A stretch of 15,543 nucleotides of DNA. Origin: Bacilli bacterium. Lineage in GTDB: Bacteria > Bacillota_I > Bacilli_A > RFN20 > CAG-288. The stretch is taken from positions 1-15,543 of the forward strand of contig JAQWCB010000007.1 in assembly GCA_028707375.1 (NCBI GenBank), written 5' to 3'. The notes below the pieces were generated by a model that worked only from the letters and a program-made list of their open reading frames with translations, was not told the DNA's origin and ran no database searches. The translations under genes were made by a program, and so were the position numbers. Positions 7,331 to 14,713 of the stretch are shown here, piece by piece (the stretch's first letter is position 1; the number at the start of each line of letters is the position of its first letter).

Positions 7331-7921
7331 ATGGATGATTTACGAGACACAATAGGTCACAACCTAGTCAGATTGCGCAAAAGTAGAAACTTGACTCAAG
7401 ATCAATTAGCATCAAAACTGAACTATTCTGACAAAGCAATTTCCAAGTGGGAACATGCTACATCATTACCTTCAATCGAGAATCTATATGAGATTTGTCA
7501 GTTTTATGATGTCACATTAGATGATTTAACTAAACCTAATTTGAAGCTATATGAGGGACGTGAGAGACGAAAAGGCAACGAAGCTAATCAAATAATTATT
7601 ACTTGTCTTTCGGTACTATTAGTTTTTTTAATTGCTACAACGGCCTTTGTTGGACTATATCTGTTTTATAAAACTTTTGAATGGCAAATATTTGTCTGGG
7701 CTTTACCAATTTCAAGCATTGTCCTTTTAGTCTTTAATGGAGTATGGGGAAAGACCAAATGGGTCTATCCAATTACAACATTATTGATATGGTCGTTGCT
7801 TTCATCAGTTTTTGTCCAATTTTTGGATCAGAATCTTTGGATGATTTTTATTCTTGGGATACCGGGAGAACTTATTGTTATTTTTTGGTCAAGATTGACG
7901 TCTTCATCCAAGAAGCACTAA
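7331..7921 (+). CDS. Membrane-anchored XRE-family transcriptional regulator
   Basis: The protein has 196 residues from this start. Residues 9-67 form a Cro/CI helix-turn-helix: NLTQDQLASKL, YSDKAISKWE and SIENLYEIC are the usual helix 2, recognition helix and helix 4 signatures. A basic linker (GRERRKGNE) leads to four hydrophobic segments at about 87-113, 119-137, 143-164 and 169-186, so it is a DNA-binding domain tethered to the membrane. I prefer the ATG at 7331 because homologues start M-x-x-L and the upstream promoter would start transcription there; the ATG at 7325 is the alternative and adds two residues. No Shine-Dalgarno site is seen for either. It is divergent from the acyltransferase/glycosyltransferase operon and 58 bases before the dehydratase-like genes, so either may be its target. 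Its signal is unknown. Confidence 0.85.
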   Translation: MDDLRDTIGHNLVRLRKSRNLTQDQLASKLNYSDKAISKWEHATSLPSIENLYEICQFYDVTLDDLTKPNLKLYEGRERRKGNEANQIIITCLSVLLVFLIATTAFVGLYLFYKTFEWQIFVWALPISSIVLLVFNGVWGKTKWVYPITTLLIWSLLSSVFVQFLDQNLWMIFILGIPGELIVIFWSRLTSSSKKH

Positions 7922-7979
7922 GGCTTTAAACATCATTGCTGATTTGCAAAATTGTGTTAGGGTGTAGAAAGAAGACAGG

Positions 7980-10943
7980 ATGAGAATGAAGGAAAAGATA
8001 TATTTATTAGGAATTGATGTTGGATCAACTACGGTAAAAACAGTTGTTATTGCTGATGGTGAACTGCTGTTTTCTAAATACGAACGTCACATGTCTCAAG
8101 TTCGAAAAGTTACTCTAAATCAACTTAAGATGATTCACGAGAAATTTGGAGATGTCAAATTCAAAGTTTGTATCACTGGTTCAGGTGGACTTGGCTTAGC
8201 TGAAAAATCAAAGATCCCTTTTGTTCAAGAAGTGCAGGGAGCATTTTTGGCAGTCAAGAAATATTATTCTGACATTGATGCTATTATTGAACTCGGCGGT
8301 GAAGATGCTAAAATTGTTTTTATCACCGGAGGACTTGAGCAGCGAATGAATGGAAGTTGTGCTGGTGGAACTGGGGCTTTCATTGATCAAATGGCAGCGT
8401 TGTTAAATGTTGATATTGATGAATTAGATGCGATGTCTCTAAAAGCTAAGAAGACATATGCCATTGCTAGTCGTTGCGGAGTGTATGCTAAATCTGATGT
8501 TCAACCCTTACTCAATCAAGGCGTGGATAGGAATGATGTTGCTATGTCAATATTCAACTCGGTTGTTGATCAAACTGTTTCAGGTTTGGCCCAAGGACGT
8601 CAAATAAAGGGAAAGATACTTTTCTTAGGTGGACCATTAAGCTTTCTGAAAGGTTTACAAAAGGCCTTTACTGACCGTTTGCATTTAGATGAAGAACATG
8701 CAATATTTCCTCAAAACGCTAAAGTCTTTATGGCCATTGGTGCAGCGACATTCGCTGAAAAAGTAGGTAAGCCAGTTAATATTGAAGAAATTATAAATAA
8801 AGTAGAATCGTGTGATTTATCGGGAAATGTTATATATGGAAAACCTTTGTTTAACAACGAAGAAGAATATGATAACTTCAAAAAAAGTCATAAGGATTTT
8901 AATGTTAAGTATCGTGATATTACAACTTATGAAGGAAATGCTTATGTGGGAATTGATGCTGGTTCAACAACTACTAAAGTCGTTGTCTTGTCAGAAGAAA
9001 ATGAAATCTTATATAAACATTATGCGACAAACAAAGGGCAACCTCTCGATTCGATTCTTAAACAAGTTAAGGATATCTATAAATTAGCCAGTCCTAAAAT
9101 GACGATTAAATCTTCTGCGGTGACAGGATATGGTGAAGATTTAATCAAAGCTGCTTTACACGTTAGTTATGGTGTTGTCGAGACCATTGCTCATTATAAG
9201 GCTGCAAAATTTTTCCAGCCCAAAGTAGATTTTATTATTGATATTGGTGGTCAGGATATCAAGTGTTTTAAAATTAAGAATAATGCCATAGATTCAATTA
9301 AGTTAAATGAAGCTTGCTCTTCTGGCTGCGGATCATTCATTCAAACTTTTGCTAATGCTCTGAATATTGGTATTTCAGACTTTGCTCAGGCAGGCCTATT
9401 TGCTAAACATCCGGTCGAACTCGGCTCGCGTTGTACTGTTTTTATGAATTCTTCAGTCAAGCAAGCTCAAAAGGAAGGTGCTACGCTTGGCGATATTTCA
9501 GCGGGGTTATCTTCATCAATTGTCAAAAATGCTATATATAAAGTTATTAGATTTAAGTCTAAGGATGATTTGGGTGAAAATATTGTGTGCCAAGGCGGAA
9601 CCTTTTTGAATGATGCCATTCTTCGAGCTTTTGAAAGAGAAACGGGTCGGCAAGTAGTTAGACCTTCGATTGCAGGATTGATGGGAGCTTTCGGCGCAGC
9701 CTTATATGCTAAGGAAAATAAGAATAATGCCAAGAAGGATTTTATTACCGCGAGCGAAGCGGAAAATTTCAGCTATAAATCACGAGGATACAATTGCAAT
9801 ATTTGTACTGCTCACTGCAATATGACTATGATTATTTTCAATGATGGGCGGCATTTTGTTTCAGGTAATAAATGTGAAAAGGGTGAGGGATTAGCAGCCA
9901 AACCATTGAATCTTGATATTATTGATTATAAATATAATCGACTTACTCAAGTTTCTATCAGACATGATAGCAGAAGAGTCAAAGTTGGATTGCCGTTGGC
10001 TTTGGCAATGTATGAGCAACTTCCCTTTTGGTCAACATTTTTTACGGAATTGGGCTTCCAAGTTGTTGTTTCTGATAAGTCGACGCGAAGAACTTATTTC
10101 GATGGTCAACAAACTATTCCTTCCGATACGGTTTGTTATCCAGCTAAATTGTTCCACGGTCACATTGAAAATTTATTGAAGAAGAAGGTTGATTTTATTT
10201 TTTATCCCTCCGCTAGTTATAACTTAGATGAAGGTAAATCAAATAATCATTTTAATTGTCCTATCGTTGCCTATTATGGAGAATTGCTTATTAAGAACAA
10301 TCCTAGATTGAATAGAGATAATTTTGTATCAACCTTTCTTGATCTGAACAACAAGAAGATTACGGCCCACAATTTATACGGCGACTTAAAAAAATACGGA
10401 GTGTCTATCAAAGATATAACTGATGCTCTCTCTAAAGGATACCTTGCGTTAGATGAATATAAGAAAGATGTGAAGAACAAGGCACAGGAGATTATTAGAG
10501 AAGCGCGTGCAAAAAATAAGAAGATACTCGTGATAGCCGGTCGGCCATATCACATTGACCCGGAGATTAATCACGGGATAAATAAACTTATAAATAGTCT
10601 AGATTTAGCAATTATTTCTGAGGATAGCATTTTCGAATTGGATGATTCTAACAATAAAGTTGATGTTCTCAATCAGTGGACATACCATTCAAGGCTATAC
10701 AGGGCTGCAAGATATGTTACAACACAAAAGGATATGGAACTGGTTCAACTAGTTTCGTTTGGATGTGGTATCGATGCGATAACTTCCGATGAAGTTAGAT
10801 CTATTCTTGAGGCAAAAGATAAGTTTTATACACAGTTGAAGATTGATGAAATATCAAATCTTGGCGCAATAAAAATTCGACTTCGATCGTTGAAAGCCGC
10901 GATGGAAGAAAAAGAGAGGAATAGAGAAAATGGAATATCCTAA
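7980..10943 (+). CDS. Tandem acyl-CoA dehydratase activase fused to a DUF2229-type dehydratase-like domain
   Basis: This 987-residue protein begins with two BcrA/BadF/HgdC-type ASKHA ATPase modules. Module 1 has GIDVGSTTVK (11-20), ELGGED (104-109) and cysteines C127 (SCAGGTG) and C166 (SRCGV). Module 2 has GIDAGSTTTK (324-333), DIGGQD (421-426) and cysteines C446 (ACSSGCG) and C485 (SRCTV). In HgdC one [4Fe-4S] cluster is held between two identical subunits by two cysteines from each; here one chain supplies all four. A cysteine group (C606, C609, C613, C632) follows, then a COG3580/DUF2229-like region with C719 (DTVCYPAK), C760 and C929. By analogy the ATPase drives ATP-dependent low-potential electron transfer; the acceptor substrate is unknown. 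The ATG at 7986, with AGGATG just upstream, is an equally good start. It overlaps the next gene by 14 bases. Confidence 0.88.
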   Translation: MRMKEKIYLLGIDVGSTTVKTVVIADGELLFSKYERHMSQVRKVTLNQLKMIHEKFGDVKFKVCITGSGGLGLAEKSKIPFVQEVQGAFLAVKKYYSDIDAIIELGGEDAKIVFITGGLEQRMNGSCAGGTGAFIDQMAALLNVDIDELDAMSLKAKKTYAIASRCGVYAKSDVQPLLNQGVDRNDVAMSIFNSVVDQTVSGLAQGRQIKGKILFLGGPLSFLKGLQKAFTDRLHLDEEHAIFPQNAKVFMAIGAATFAEKVGKPVNIEEIINKVESCDLSGNVIYGKPLFNNEEEYDNFKKSHKDFNVKYRDITTYEGNAYVGIDAGSTTTKVVVLSEENEILYKHYATNKGQPLDSILKQVKDIYKLASPKMTIKSSAVTGYGEDLIKAALHVSYGVVETIAHYKAAKFFQPKVDFIIDIGGQDIKCFKIKNNAIDSIKLNEACSSGCGSFIQTFANALNIGISDFAQAGLFAKHPVELGSRCTVFMNSSVKQAQKEGATLGDISAGLSSSIVKNAIYKVIRFKSKDDLGENIVCQGGTFLNDAILRAFERETGRQVVRPSIAGLMGAFGAALYAKENKNNAKKDFITASEAENFSYKSRGYNCNICTAHCNMTMIIFNDGRHFVSGNKCEKGEGLAAKPLNLDIIDYKYNRLTQVSIRHDSRRVKVGLPLALAMYEQLPFWSTFFTELGFQVVVSDKSTRRTYFDGQQTIPSDTVCYPAKLFHGHIENLLKKKVDFIFYPSASYNLDEGKSNNHFNCPIVAYYGELLIKNNPRLNRDNFVSTFLDLNNKKITAHNLYGDLKKYGVSIKDITDALSKGYLALDEYKKDVKNKAQEIIREARAKNKKILVIAGRPYHIDPEINHGINKLINSLDLAIISEDSIFELDDSNNKVDVLNQWTYHSRLYRAARYVTTQKDMELVQLVSFGCGIDAITSDEVRSILEAKDKFYTQLKIDEISNLGAIKIRLRSLKAAMEEKERNRENGIS

Positions 10944-12156
10944 GTTTACTGATGATATGAAAAAAGATTATAAGATTCTCATTCCGACAATGCTTCCCAT
11001 TCATTTTAAATTGATTGCGGCCGTTTTAGGCAACTATGGATACAATGTCGAATTGTTAGAAATTGAAACGAGACAAGTAAAAGATGAGGGATTGAAAAAT
11101 GTTCATAACGATACATGCTATCCAGCTCTTTTGGTTATTGGTCAATTTATTACCGCTTTAAAATCAGGGAAATACGACGTCAATAAAACGGCGTGTTTGA
11201 TAACTCAAACAGGTGGTGGATGCCGTGCTTCCAATTACTTCTATCTATTGCGAAAGGCCTTAGCAAGAGATTTCCCGCAAGTGCCTGTTTTATCTTTGAA
11301 TCTATCCGGTCTAGAAAAGGGGAATTCAATTCATACGACGCTTGGTATGGGAATTGAACTTGTCGCGGCTGGTTTATATGGGGATATGATAATGTGTCTA
11401 TATAATCAAACCCGTCCGTACCAAAAAAATGGTGAAGCGGACCAAGCACGCGATGATTGCTACCATTTTGCAATCAGTCGAGTTAGAAATCCTATTAAGT
11501 TCATGGGAAAGAAAAAAGTGTACCATTATATTATTGATAGATTTGCTAAAGTTAAAAGACCTGAAGGTATAAAACGCAAACCCAAAGTAGGAATCGTCGG
11601 AGAAATATATGTTAAATACTCATCTTTGGCCAATAATCACCTCGAAGATTTTCTAGTTAGTGAGGGATGTGAACCTGTTACTCCAGGATTATTGGATTAT
11701 ATTCTTTACAGCTTGTCTAACATTCAGACAGATCATCGTCTATATGGTCGAAATAAGTACACTTTGATTCCTGGAAAAATGGCTTTTGATTATATAAATA
11801 GAAGAATCAAGGAACAGATTTGGTTAATCAAAAAATATTCAGACTTTGATCCACCTGAAGATTTTGACGATAACATAAAAAACTGTAAGCTCATTATTAA
11901 CCGCGGTGTCAAAATGGGTGAAGGTTGGCTCATACCCGCAGAAATGATTACCTTGGGTAAAAGCGGAGTTAAAAATATCGTATGTGCTCAACCTTTTGGA
12001 TGTCTACCTAACCACATCGTAGGTAAAGGAATGATCAGGCCAGTAAAGGAAATCTGTCCCGATGTCAATATTGCTCCTATTGACTATGATCCCGATGCCA
12101 CTAAAGTTAATATTGAGAATCGAATAAAACTAATGCTCTCTAATATTGAACGATAA
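10930..12156 (+). CDS. 2-hydroxyacyl-CoA dehydratase-like partner protein (COG3581 type)
   Basis: This 408-residue protein matches the C-terminal part of the long (about 1,400-residue) activase-related proteins of Firmicutes. Candidate cluster ligands are C63 (NDTCYPALL), C98 (TGGGCRASN), C352 and C358 (CAQPFGCLPNH). NDTCYPALL resembles DTVCYPAK in the upstream protein, so the two are likely paralogous halves of a heterodimer like HgdA/HgdB. The start overlaps the end of the previous gene in the +1 frame, with AGAGGAA 9-10 bases upstream of the ATG, so it can be translated separately. The combined length of the two proteins is close to that of the single-chain versions. It ends 6 bases from the convergent hpt gene with no visible terminator. 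Function beyond iron-sulfur redox chemistry is not known to me. Confidence 0.82.
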   Translation: MEYPKFTDDMKKDYKILIPTMLPIHFKLIAAVLGNYGYNVELLEIETRQVKDEGLKNVHNDTCYPALLVIGQFITALKSGKYDVNKTACLITQTGGGCRASNYFYLLRKALARDFPQVPVLSLNLSGLEKGNSIHTTLGMGIELVAAGLYGDMIMCLYNQTRPYQKNGEADQARDDCYHFAISRVRNPIKFMGKKKVYHYIIDRFAKVKRPEGIKRKPKVGIVGEIYVKYSSLANNHLEDFLVSEGCEPVTPGLLDYILYSLSNIQTDHRLYGRNKYTLIPGKMAFDYINRRIKEQIWLIKKYSDFDPPEDFDDNIKNCKLIINRGVKMGEGWLIPAEMITLGKSGVKNIVCAQPFGCLPNHIVGKGMIRPVKEICPDVNIAPIDYDPDATKVNIENRIKLMLSNIER

Positions 12157-12162
12157 ATTTAA

Positions 12163-12726
12163 TTATTTTCCATTCGCAATAATATCATCATATCCATCGA
12201 TTTCTTCTTTATCGGGAACGTAGACATATCCTATGTTTCTTCCATATTCCTTATAATCAAGTCCATAACCCATCAAGAATTTTGGCTCTTTTAAGATATA
12301 TCCTGGAAAATCTATTTTGACTTCGATTTTTCTTTCAGCCTGTTTATCAATTAGGCAAGTGACATAAATATTTTTTGGCTTGTATTTTTGCGAAATAAAA
12401 CTTTTTAGATATTGATACGAATATCCGCTATCAATGACATCATCGACGAGAATTATAGTTCGATCTTCAATATCTAAGGTCAAATCCTTTTTTAAATGAA
12501 TTATTCCGGTTGACTGCATTCCTTCCCACGAAGAAATCTGAATGTAATCAGTTAGTATTGGACTCTCAATGTACTTAATTAAGTCTAACATGTAGTTTAC
12601 TCCACCTTTTAAAACTCCAATAACAACTGGTGTCTTTTTTTCATCTTGAATCGTAAGGTCAATTTCCTTGGCGATTTTCTTACATATATCCTCAATTTGT
12701 CTGTTGGAAAGAATCAACTCCTGCAT
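12163..12726 (-). CDS. hpt: Hypoxanthine (guanine) phosphoribosyltransferase
   Basis: This 187-residue enzyme makes IMP or GMP from hypoxanthine or guanine and PRPP in purine salvage, in the cytosol. The PRPP-binding loop is ILVDDVIDSGYS (92-103), where homologues usually have EDIIDTG or EDIIDSG. LKGGVNYMLDL (39-49) matches the LKGS-type pyrophosphate loop, and GYGLDYKEYGRN (153-164) matches the usual GYGLDY...RN base-pocket region. I start at the ATG at 12726 because GAGGGGG lies about 6 bases upstream; the longer TTG start at 12741 would overlap that site. Upstream on the minus strand are a TATAAT at 12759-12764, an alternative TTGTCA-17-GATATG at 12750-12778, and a cre-like site. Length and motifs fit the family; specificity for guanine is not resolved. 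Confidence 0.9.
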   Translation of the reverse strand: MQELILSNRQIEDICKKIAKEIDLTIQDEKKTPVVIGVLKGGVNYMLDLIKYIESPILTDYIQISSWEGMQSTGIIHLKKDLTLDIEDRTIILVDDVIDSGYSYQYLKSFISQKYKPKNIYVTCLIDKQAERKIEVKIDFPGYILKEPKFLMGYGLDYKEYGRNIGYVYVPDKEEIDGYDDIIANGK

Positions 12727-12749
12727 AAAATACCCCCTCAAATTTTTAA

Positions 12750-12778
12750 CATATCATTATTATACTTTTATTTGACAA
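12750..12778 (-). promoter_or_regulatory. Candidate hpt promoter
   Basis: On the minus strand, TTGTCA (12773-12778) and GATATG (12750-12755) are 17 bases apart; the -35 is good and the -10 poor. A perfect TATAAT lies inside the spacer at 12759-12764 but lacks a matching -35. One of the two is probably the real -10; I cannot choose. Confidence 0.3.
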
Positions 12779-12798
12779 AAATTCATTCATAAGGTTAA

Positions 12799-12812
12799 AA
12801 AAAGCGCTTACT
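12799..12812 (-). promoter_or_regulatory. cre-like site upstream of hpt
   Basis: The minus strand reads AGTAAGCGCTTTTT, matching 12 of 14 positions of TGWAARCGYTWNCW and sharing the GTAAGCGYTT core with the site at 801-814. It lies upstream of the hpt -10 candidates, not over them, so repression is less obvious and the match may be chance. Confidence 0.25.
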
Positions 12813-12950
12813 TAGTTTAAAAAATTATTCAATGGGAATCAAAAAGTACGATTGTAACATTTTTCAGTCAAAATTTTCATTTTATAATTATTATTAATTT
12901 ATGTGGAGAAGCAACTTGTTATAAAAACTGATTGAATATATAGAGGTAAC

Positions 12951-13020
12951 AAAAGATTGATGATGTAACAACTCAGACAACAATTTGAGCTGTCGCTAAC
13001 TTAGTTATTTTCATCATTTT
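12951..13020 (+). ncRNA. Candidate small structured RNA or structured leader
   Basis: TTGTTA (12916-12921), 17 bases and TATAGA (12939-12944) could start a transcript near 12951. The RNA can fold into nested stems: TGATGA (12958-12963) with TCATCA (13011-13016), TAAC (12966-12969) with GTTA (13004-13007), and CTCA (12972-12975) with TGAG (12986-12989). The outer stem is followed by a run of five Ts, as at an intrinsic terminator. It matches no RNA family I recognise, and AT-rich DNA makes chance pairing easy. Confidence 0.25.
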
Positions 13021-13046
13021 TACATTAAAAAACTGGGAAAAAACTA

Positions 13047-13055
13047 TGATAAAAT
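13047..13055 (+). promoter_or_regulatory. Extended -10 for the Y-family polymerase gene
   Basis: The sequence TGATAAAAT is a TGn motif joined to TAAAAT. Transcription would start about 13062, just before the AAGG ribosome-binding bases. No -35 hexamer is seen at normal spacing, which extended -10 promoters can tolerate. Confidence 0.4.
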
Positions 13056-13079
13056 GTTACTGCAAAGGCAGTGGAAATC

Positions 13080-14330
13080 ATGATTCAAAAAGAACGTACA
13101 ATTTTAGCCATCGATTTAAAGAGTTTCTATGCCTCGGTCGAATGTTTGGACAGAGGACTAGATCCTTTTAATACGCCTTTGGTAGTATGTGATAAATCGC
13201 GTGGGAAAGGAACAATTATTTTAGCGGTAACTCCATATGTCAAAACTTTGGGAATACCTTCTCGCTTGAGAAGATATGAATTGCCTGATGTTAAAAACAT
13301 GATTTACGCTACTCCAAGAATGGAACGATACATAAAGAAAAGCTGCGAGGTTCTCGGAATATATTTGGAATTTGTGGATAAAATGGATATGCATATTTAT
13401 TCAATTGACGAGGCTTTTTTGGATATCACAGATTATTTGAGGAACGCACAAAAAACTGCAGAGGAATTTGCTCAAACGATTGCACAGAGAGTATATTTTA
13501 AAACAGGATTAACTGTGACAATTGGAATAGGAGGCAATCTAATTTTAGCAAAATTGGCAATGGACATCGAAGCCAAGCACAATAAAACGCTGATGGCAAA
13601 ATGGACCCAAGATGATCTTCCAATCAAACTTTGGCCTATTTCACCCCTGACAAAGATGTGGGGAATAGGAAAGAGAATGCAAGAAAAATTAAACGCGTTA
13701 GGTATGTATACCATAGGTGACATCGCAATATCTAATCCGGAGTATTTGAAAGAAAAGTTTGGAATAATAGGCTTGCAAATATGGGAGCACACGAATGGAA
13801 TAGATGATTCGCGAATACAGCAACCATACGTGAGTCAATCGCATTCAATTTCAGTGGGGCAGACGCTTTTTACCAGTTATGATCCAATTGATGCCCAACT
13901 GATAATTCGCGAAAATCTTGACGAATTGATTGTTCGATTGCATCAAAATAAAAGTCTTGCTGGTTCGGTCGGTCTAGGCATCAGATATGCTTCAGGAAAT
14001 GGTTTTTCAAAGTTCATGCGCTTGGCTCAACCTACGGATAATCTGAAAATTATGCGAATGGCAATCATACAATTATTTGAACGCCATTATCACTCGCAGA
14101 ATGGTATTAAGGCAGTTTCGATTTGGGCCGGTAATTTAGAAACTAAAAAATATCAACAGGAGAGTTTGTTTACTGATTATCAATCAGAGGTATTGCAGGA
14201 AAAAATGGATCAAGCGATTGAGAATATCAAAAGAATGTATGGGAGAAATAGTTTATATCGGGCATCAGCTTTATTAAAAAAGTCGAATTTTATAAGTAGA
14301 AATAACCAGATTGGAGGACATCGAAGATGA
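13080..14330 (+). CDS. Y-family translesion DNA polymerase, UvrX/UmuC-like
   Basis: This 416-residue protein shows the Y-family active site: D12 in AIDLKSFYASVE, and D110 and E111 in YSIDEAF. Y17 stands at the steric-gate position that excludes ribonucleotides. The helix-hairpin-helix region (about 190-215) includes WGIGKRMQEKLNALG. Near the C-terminus, QESLF (360-364) fits the sliding-clamp binding motif. It should copy past damaged bases at a stalled replication fork, at the cost of errors. The length, and the following yolD-like gene, fit the UvrX/YqjW group of Bacillus, often carried on prophages and plasmids, rather than the housekeeping DinB. The ATG at 13080 is preferred because AAGG (13065-13068) is 11 bases upstream; the GTG at 13071 is only 2 bases from it. 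The stop overlaps the next gene's start as ATGA. Confidence 0.9.
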   Translation: MIQKERTILAIDLKSFYASVECLDRGLDPFNTPLVVCDKSRGKGTIILAVTPYVKTLGIPSRLRRYELPDVKNMIYATPRMERYIKKSCEVLGIYLEFVDKMDMHIYSIDEAFLDITDYLRNAQKTAEEFAQTIAQRVYFKTGLTVTIGIGGNLILAKLAMDIEAKHNKTLMAKWTQDDLPIKLWPISPLTKMWGIGKRMQEKLNALGMYTIGDIAISNPEYLKEKFGIIGLQIWEHTNGIDDSRIQQPYVSQSHSISVGQTLFTSYDPIDAQLIIRENLDELIVRLHQNKSLAGSVGLGIRYASGNGFSKFMRLAQPTDNLKIMRMAIIQLFERHYHSQNGIKAVSIWAGNLETKKYQQESLFTDYQSEVLQEKMDQAIENIKRMYGRNSLYRASALLKKSNFISRNNQIGGHRR

Positions 14331-14713
14331 ATAGTCATCGCGGAATGAAAAAATGGATGCCTTTTGCCTCTCTTCCCGAGCACCAAATATATATCGATAA
14401 AATGCTTGAGAAAAGACGAAGAACAGCTAAACCTGAACTGTCGCAAAATCAAAAAGATGAGATAAATCAAGTTTTATCTAGACTTAATCCAGGAGATTCT
14501 GTCATAGTTTTTTATTATGACAATGGACACATATATCAAATAGAAGATTTATTTTGTCAGATTGATTCCAATCAACGGAGAATGAATTTAAAAAATCATC
14601 AAATCAACTTTGATGATTTATTAGAGCTAGAAATTAATTTTTCTTCTGGCGATGAGGTACATCGTGATGTTTTCGACAGCGAGCTTCATAGCATTCACTG
14701 GCCCCAACAATAA
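14327..14713 (+). CDS. YolD-like protein, partner of the UvrX-type polymerase
   Basis: The protein has 128 residues. The N-terminal stretch RGMKKWMPFASLPEH (5-19) is the hallmark of the YolD-like family (YolD, YqjX, YozL in Bacillus), whose genes follow UvrX-type polymerase genes; a UmuD-like accessory role has been suggested but I know of no proof. Residues 46-100 form the small C-terminal domain (GDSVIVFYYDNGHIYQIED). GGAGG lies 9 bases before the ATG, inside the end of the polymerase gene, and the two genes overlap by four bases, so they are translationally coupled. The last 26 codons (from about 14634) run opposite to the thymidine kinase gene. The extension may simply be read-through to the next available stop. 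Family call is firm, function is not. Confidence 0.85.
   Translation: MNSHRGMKKWMPFASLPEHQIYIDKMLEKRRRTAKPELSQNQKDEINQVLSRLNPGDSVIVFYYDNGHIYQIEDLFCQIDSNQRRMNLKNHQINFDDLLELEINFSSGDEVHRDVFDSELHSIHWPQQ

Larger units (their letters stand above)
12727..13079. other. Intergenic region of 353 bases between divergent hpt and the polymerase gene
   Basis: I see no protein gene. The region holds the hpt promoter candidates (12750-12778), a cre-like site (12799-12812), a plus-strand promoter-like pair (12916-12944) leading into a nested hairpin (12958-13020), and an extended -10 for the polymerase gene (13047-13055). I find no LexA-type box matching the Bacillus CGAAC-N4-GTTCG pattern. Confidence 0.6.

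Noticed and set aside
11180..11473. Minus-strand 97-codon frame inside the COG3581-type gene
   Set aside because: It is the antisense shadow of a conserved segment containing the candidate iron-sulfur cysteines, with no own start signals.
1..12156. A pathway linking the LhgO/GlpA-like oxidoreductase with the 2-hydroxyacyl-CoA dehydratase-like genes
   Set aside because: Both families can touch 2-hydroxyglutarate, but the genes are about 7 kb apart on opposite strands with unrelated genes between, and neither substrate is known here.
12150..12170. Bidirectional terminator between the dehydratase-like gene and hpt
   Set aside because: The two stop codons are only 6 bases apart and no hairpin is visible, so any terminator would have to lie inside the coding sequences.
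12727..12850. Purine riboswitch upstream of hpt
   Set aside because: The leader predicted from either -10 candidate is short (about 20 to 30 bases) and shows none of the conserved purine aptamer helices.
13472..13792. Minus-strand 106-codon frame inside the polymerase gene
   Set aside because: It is antisense to the polymerase helix-hairpin-helix region, with no promoter or ribosome binding site.
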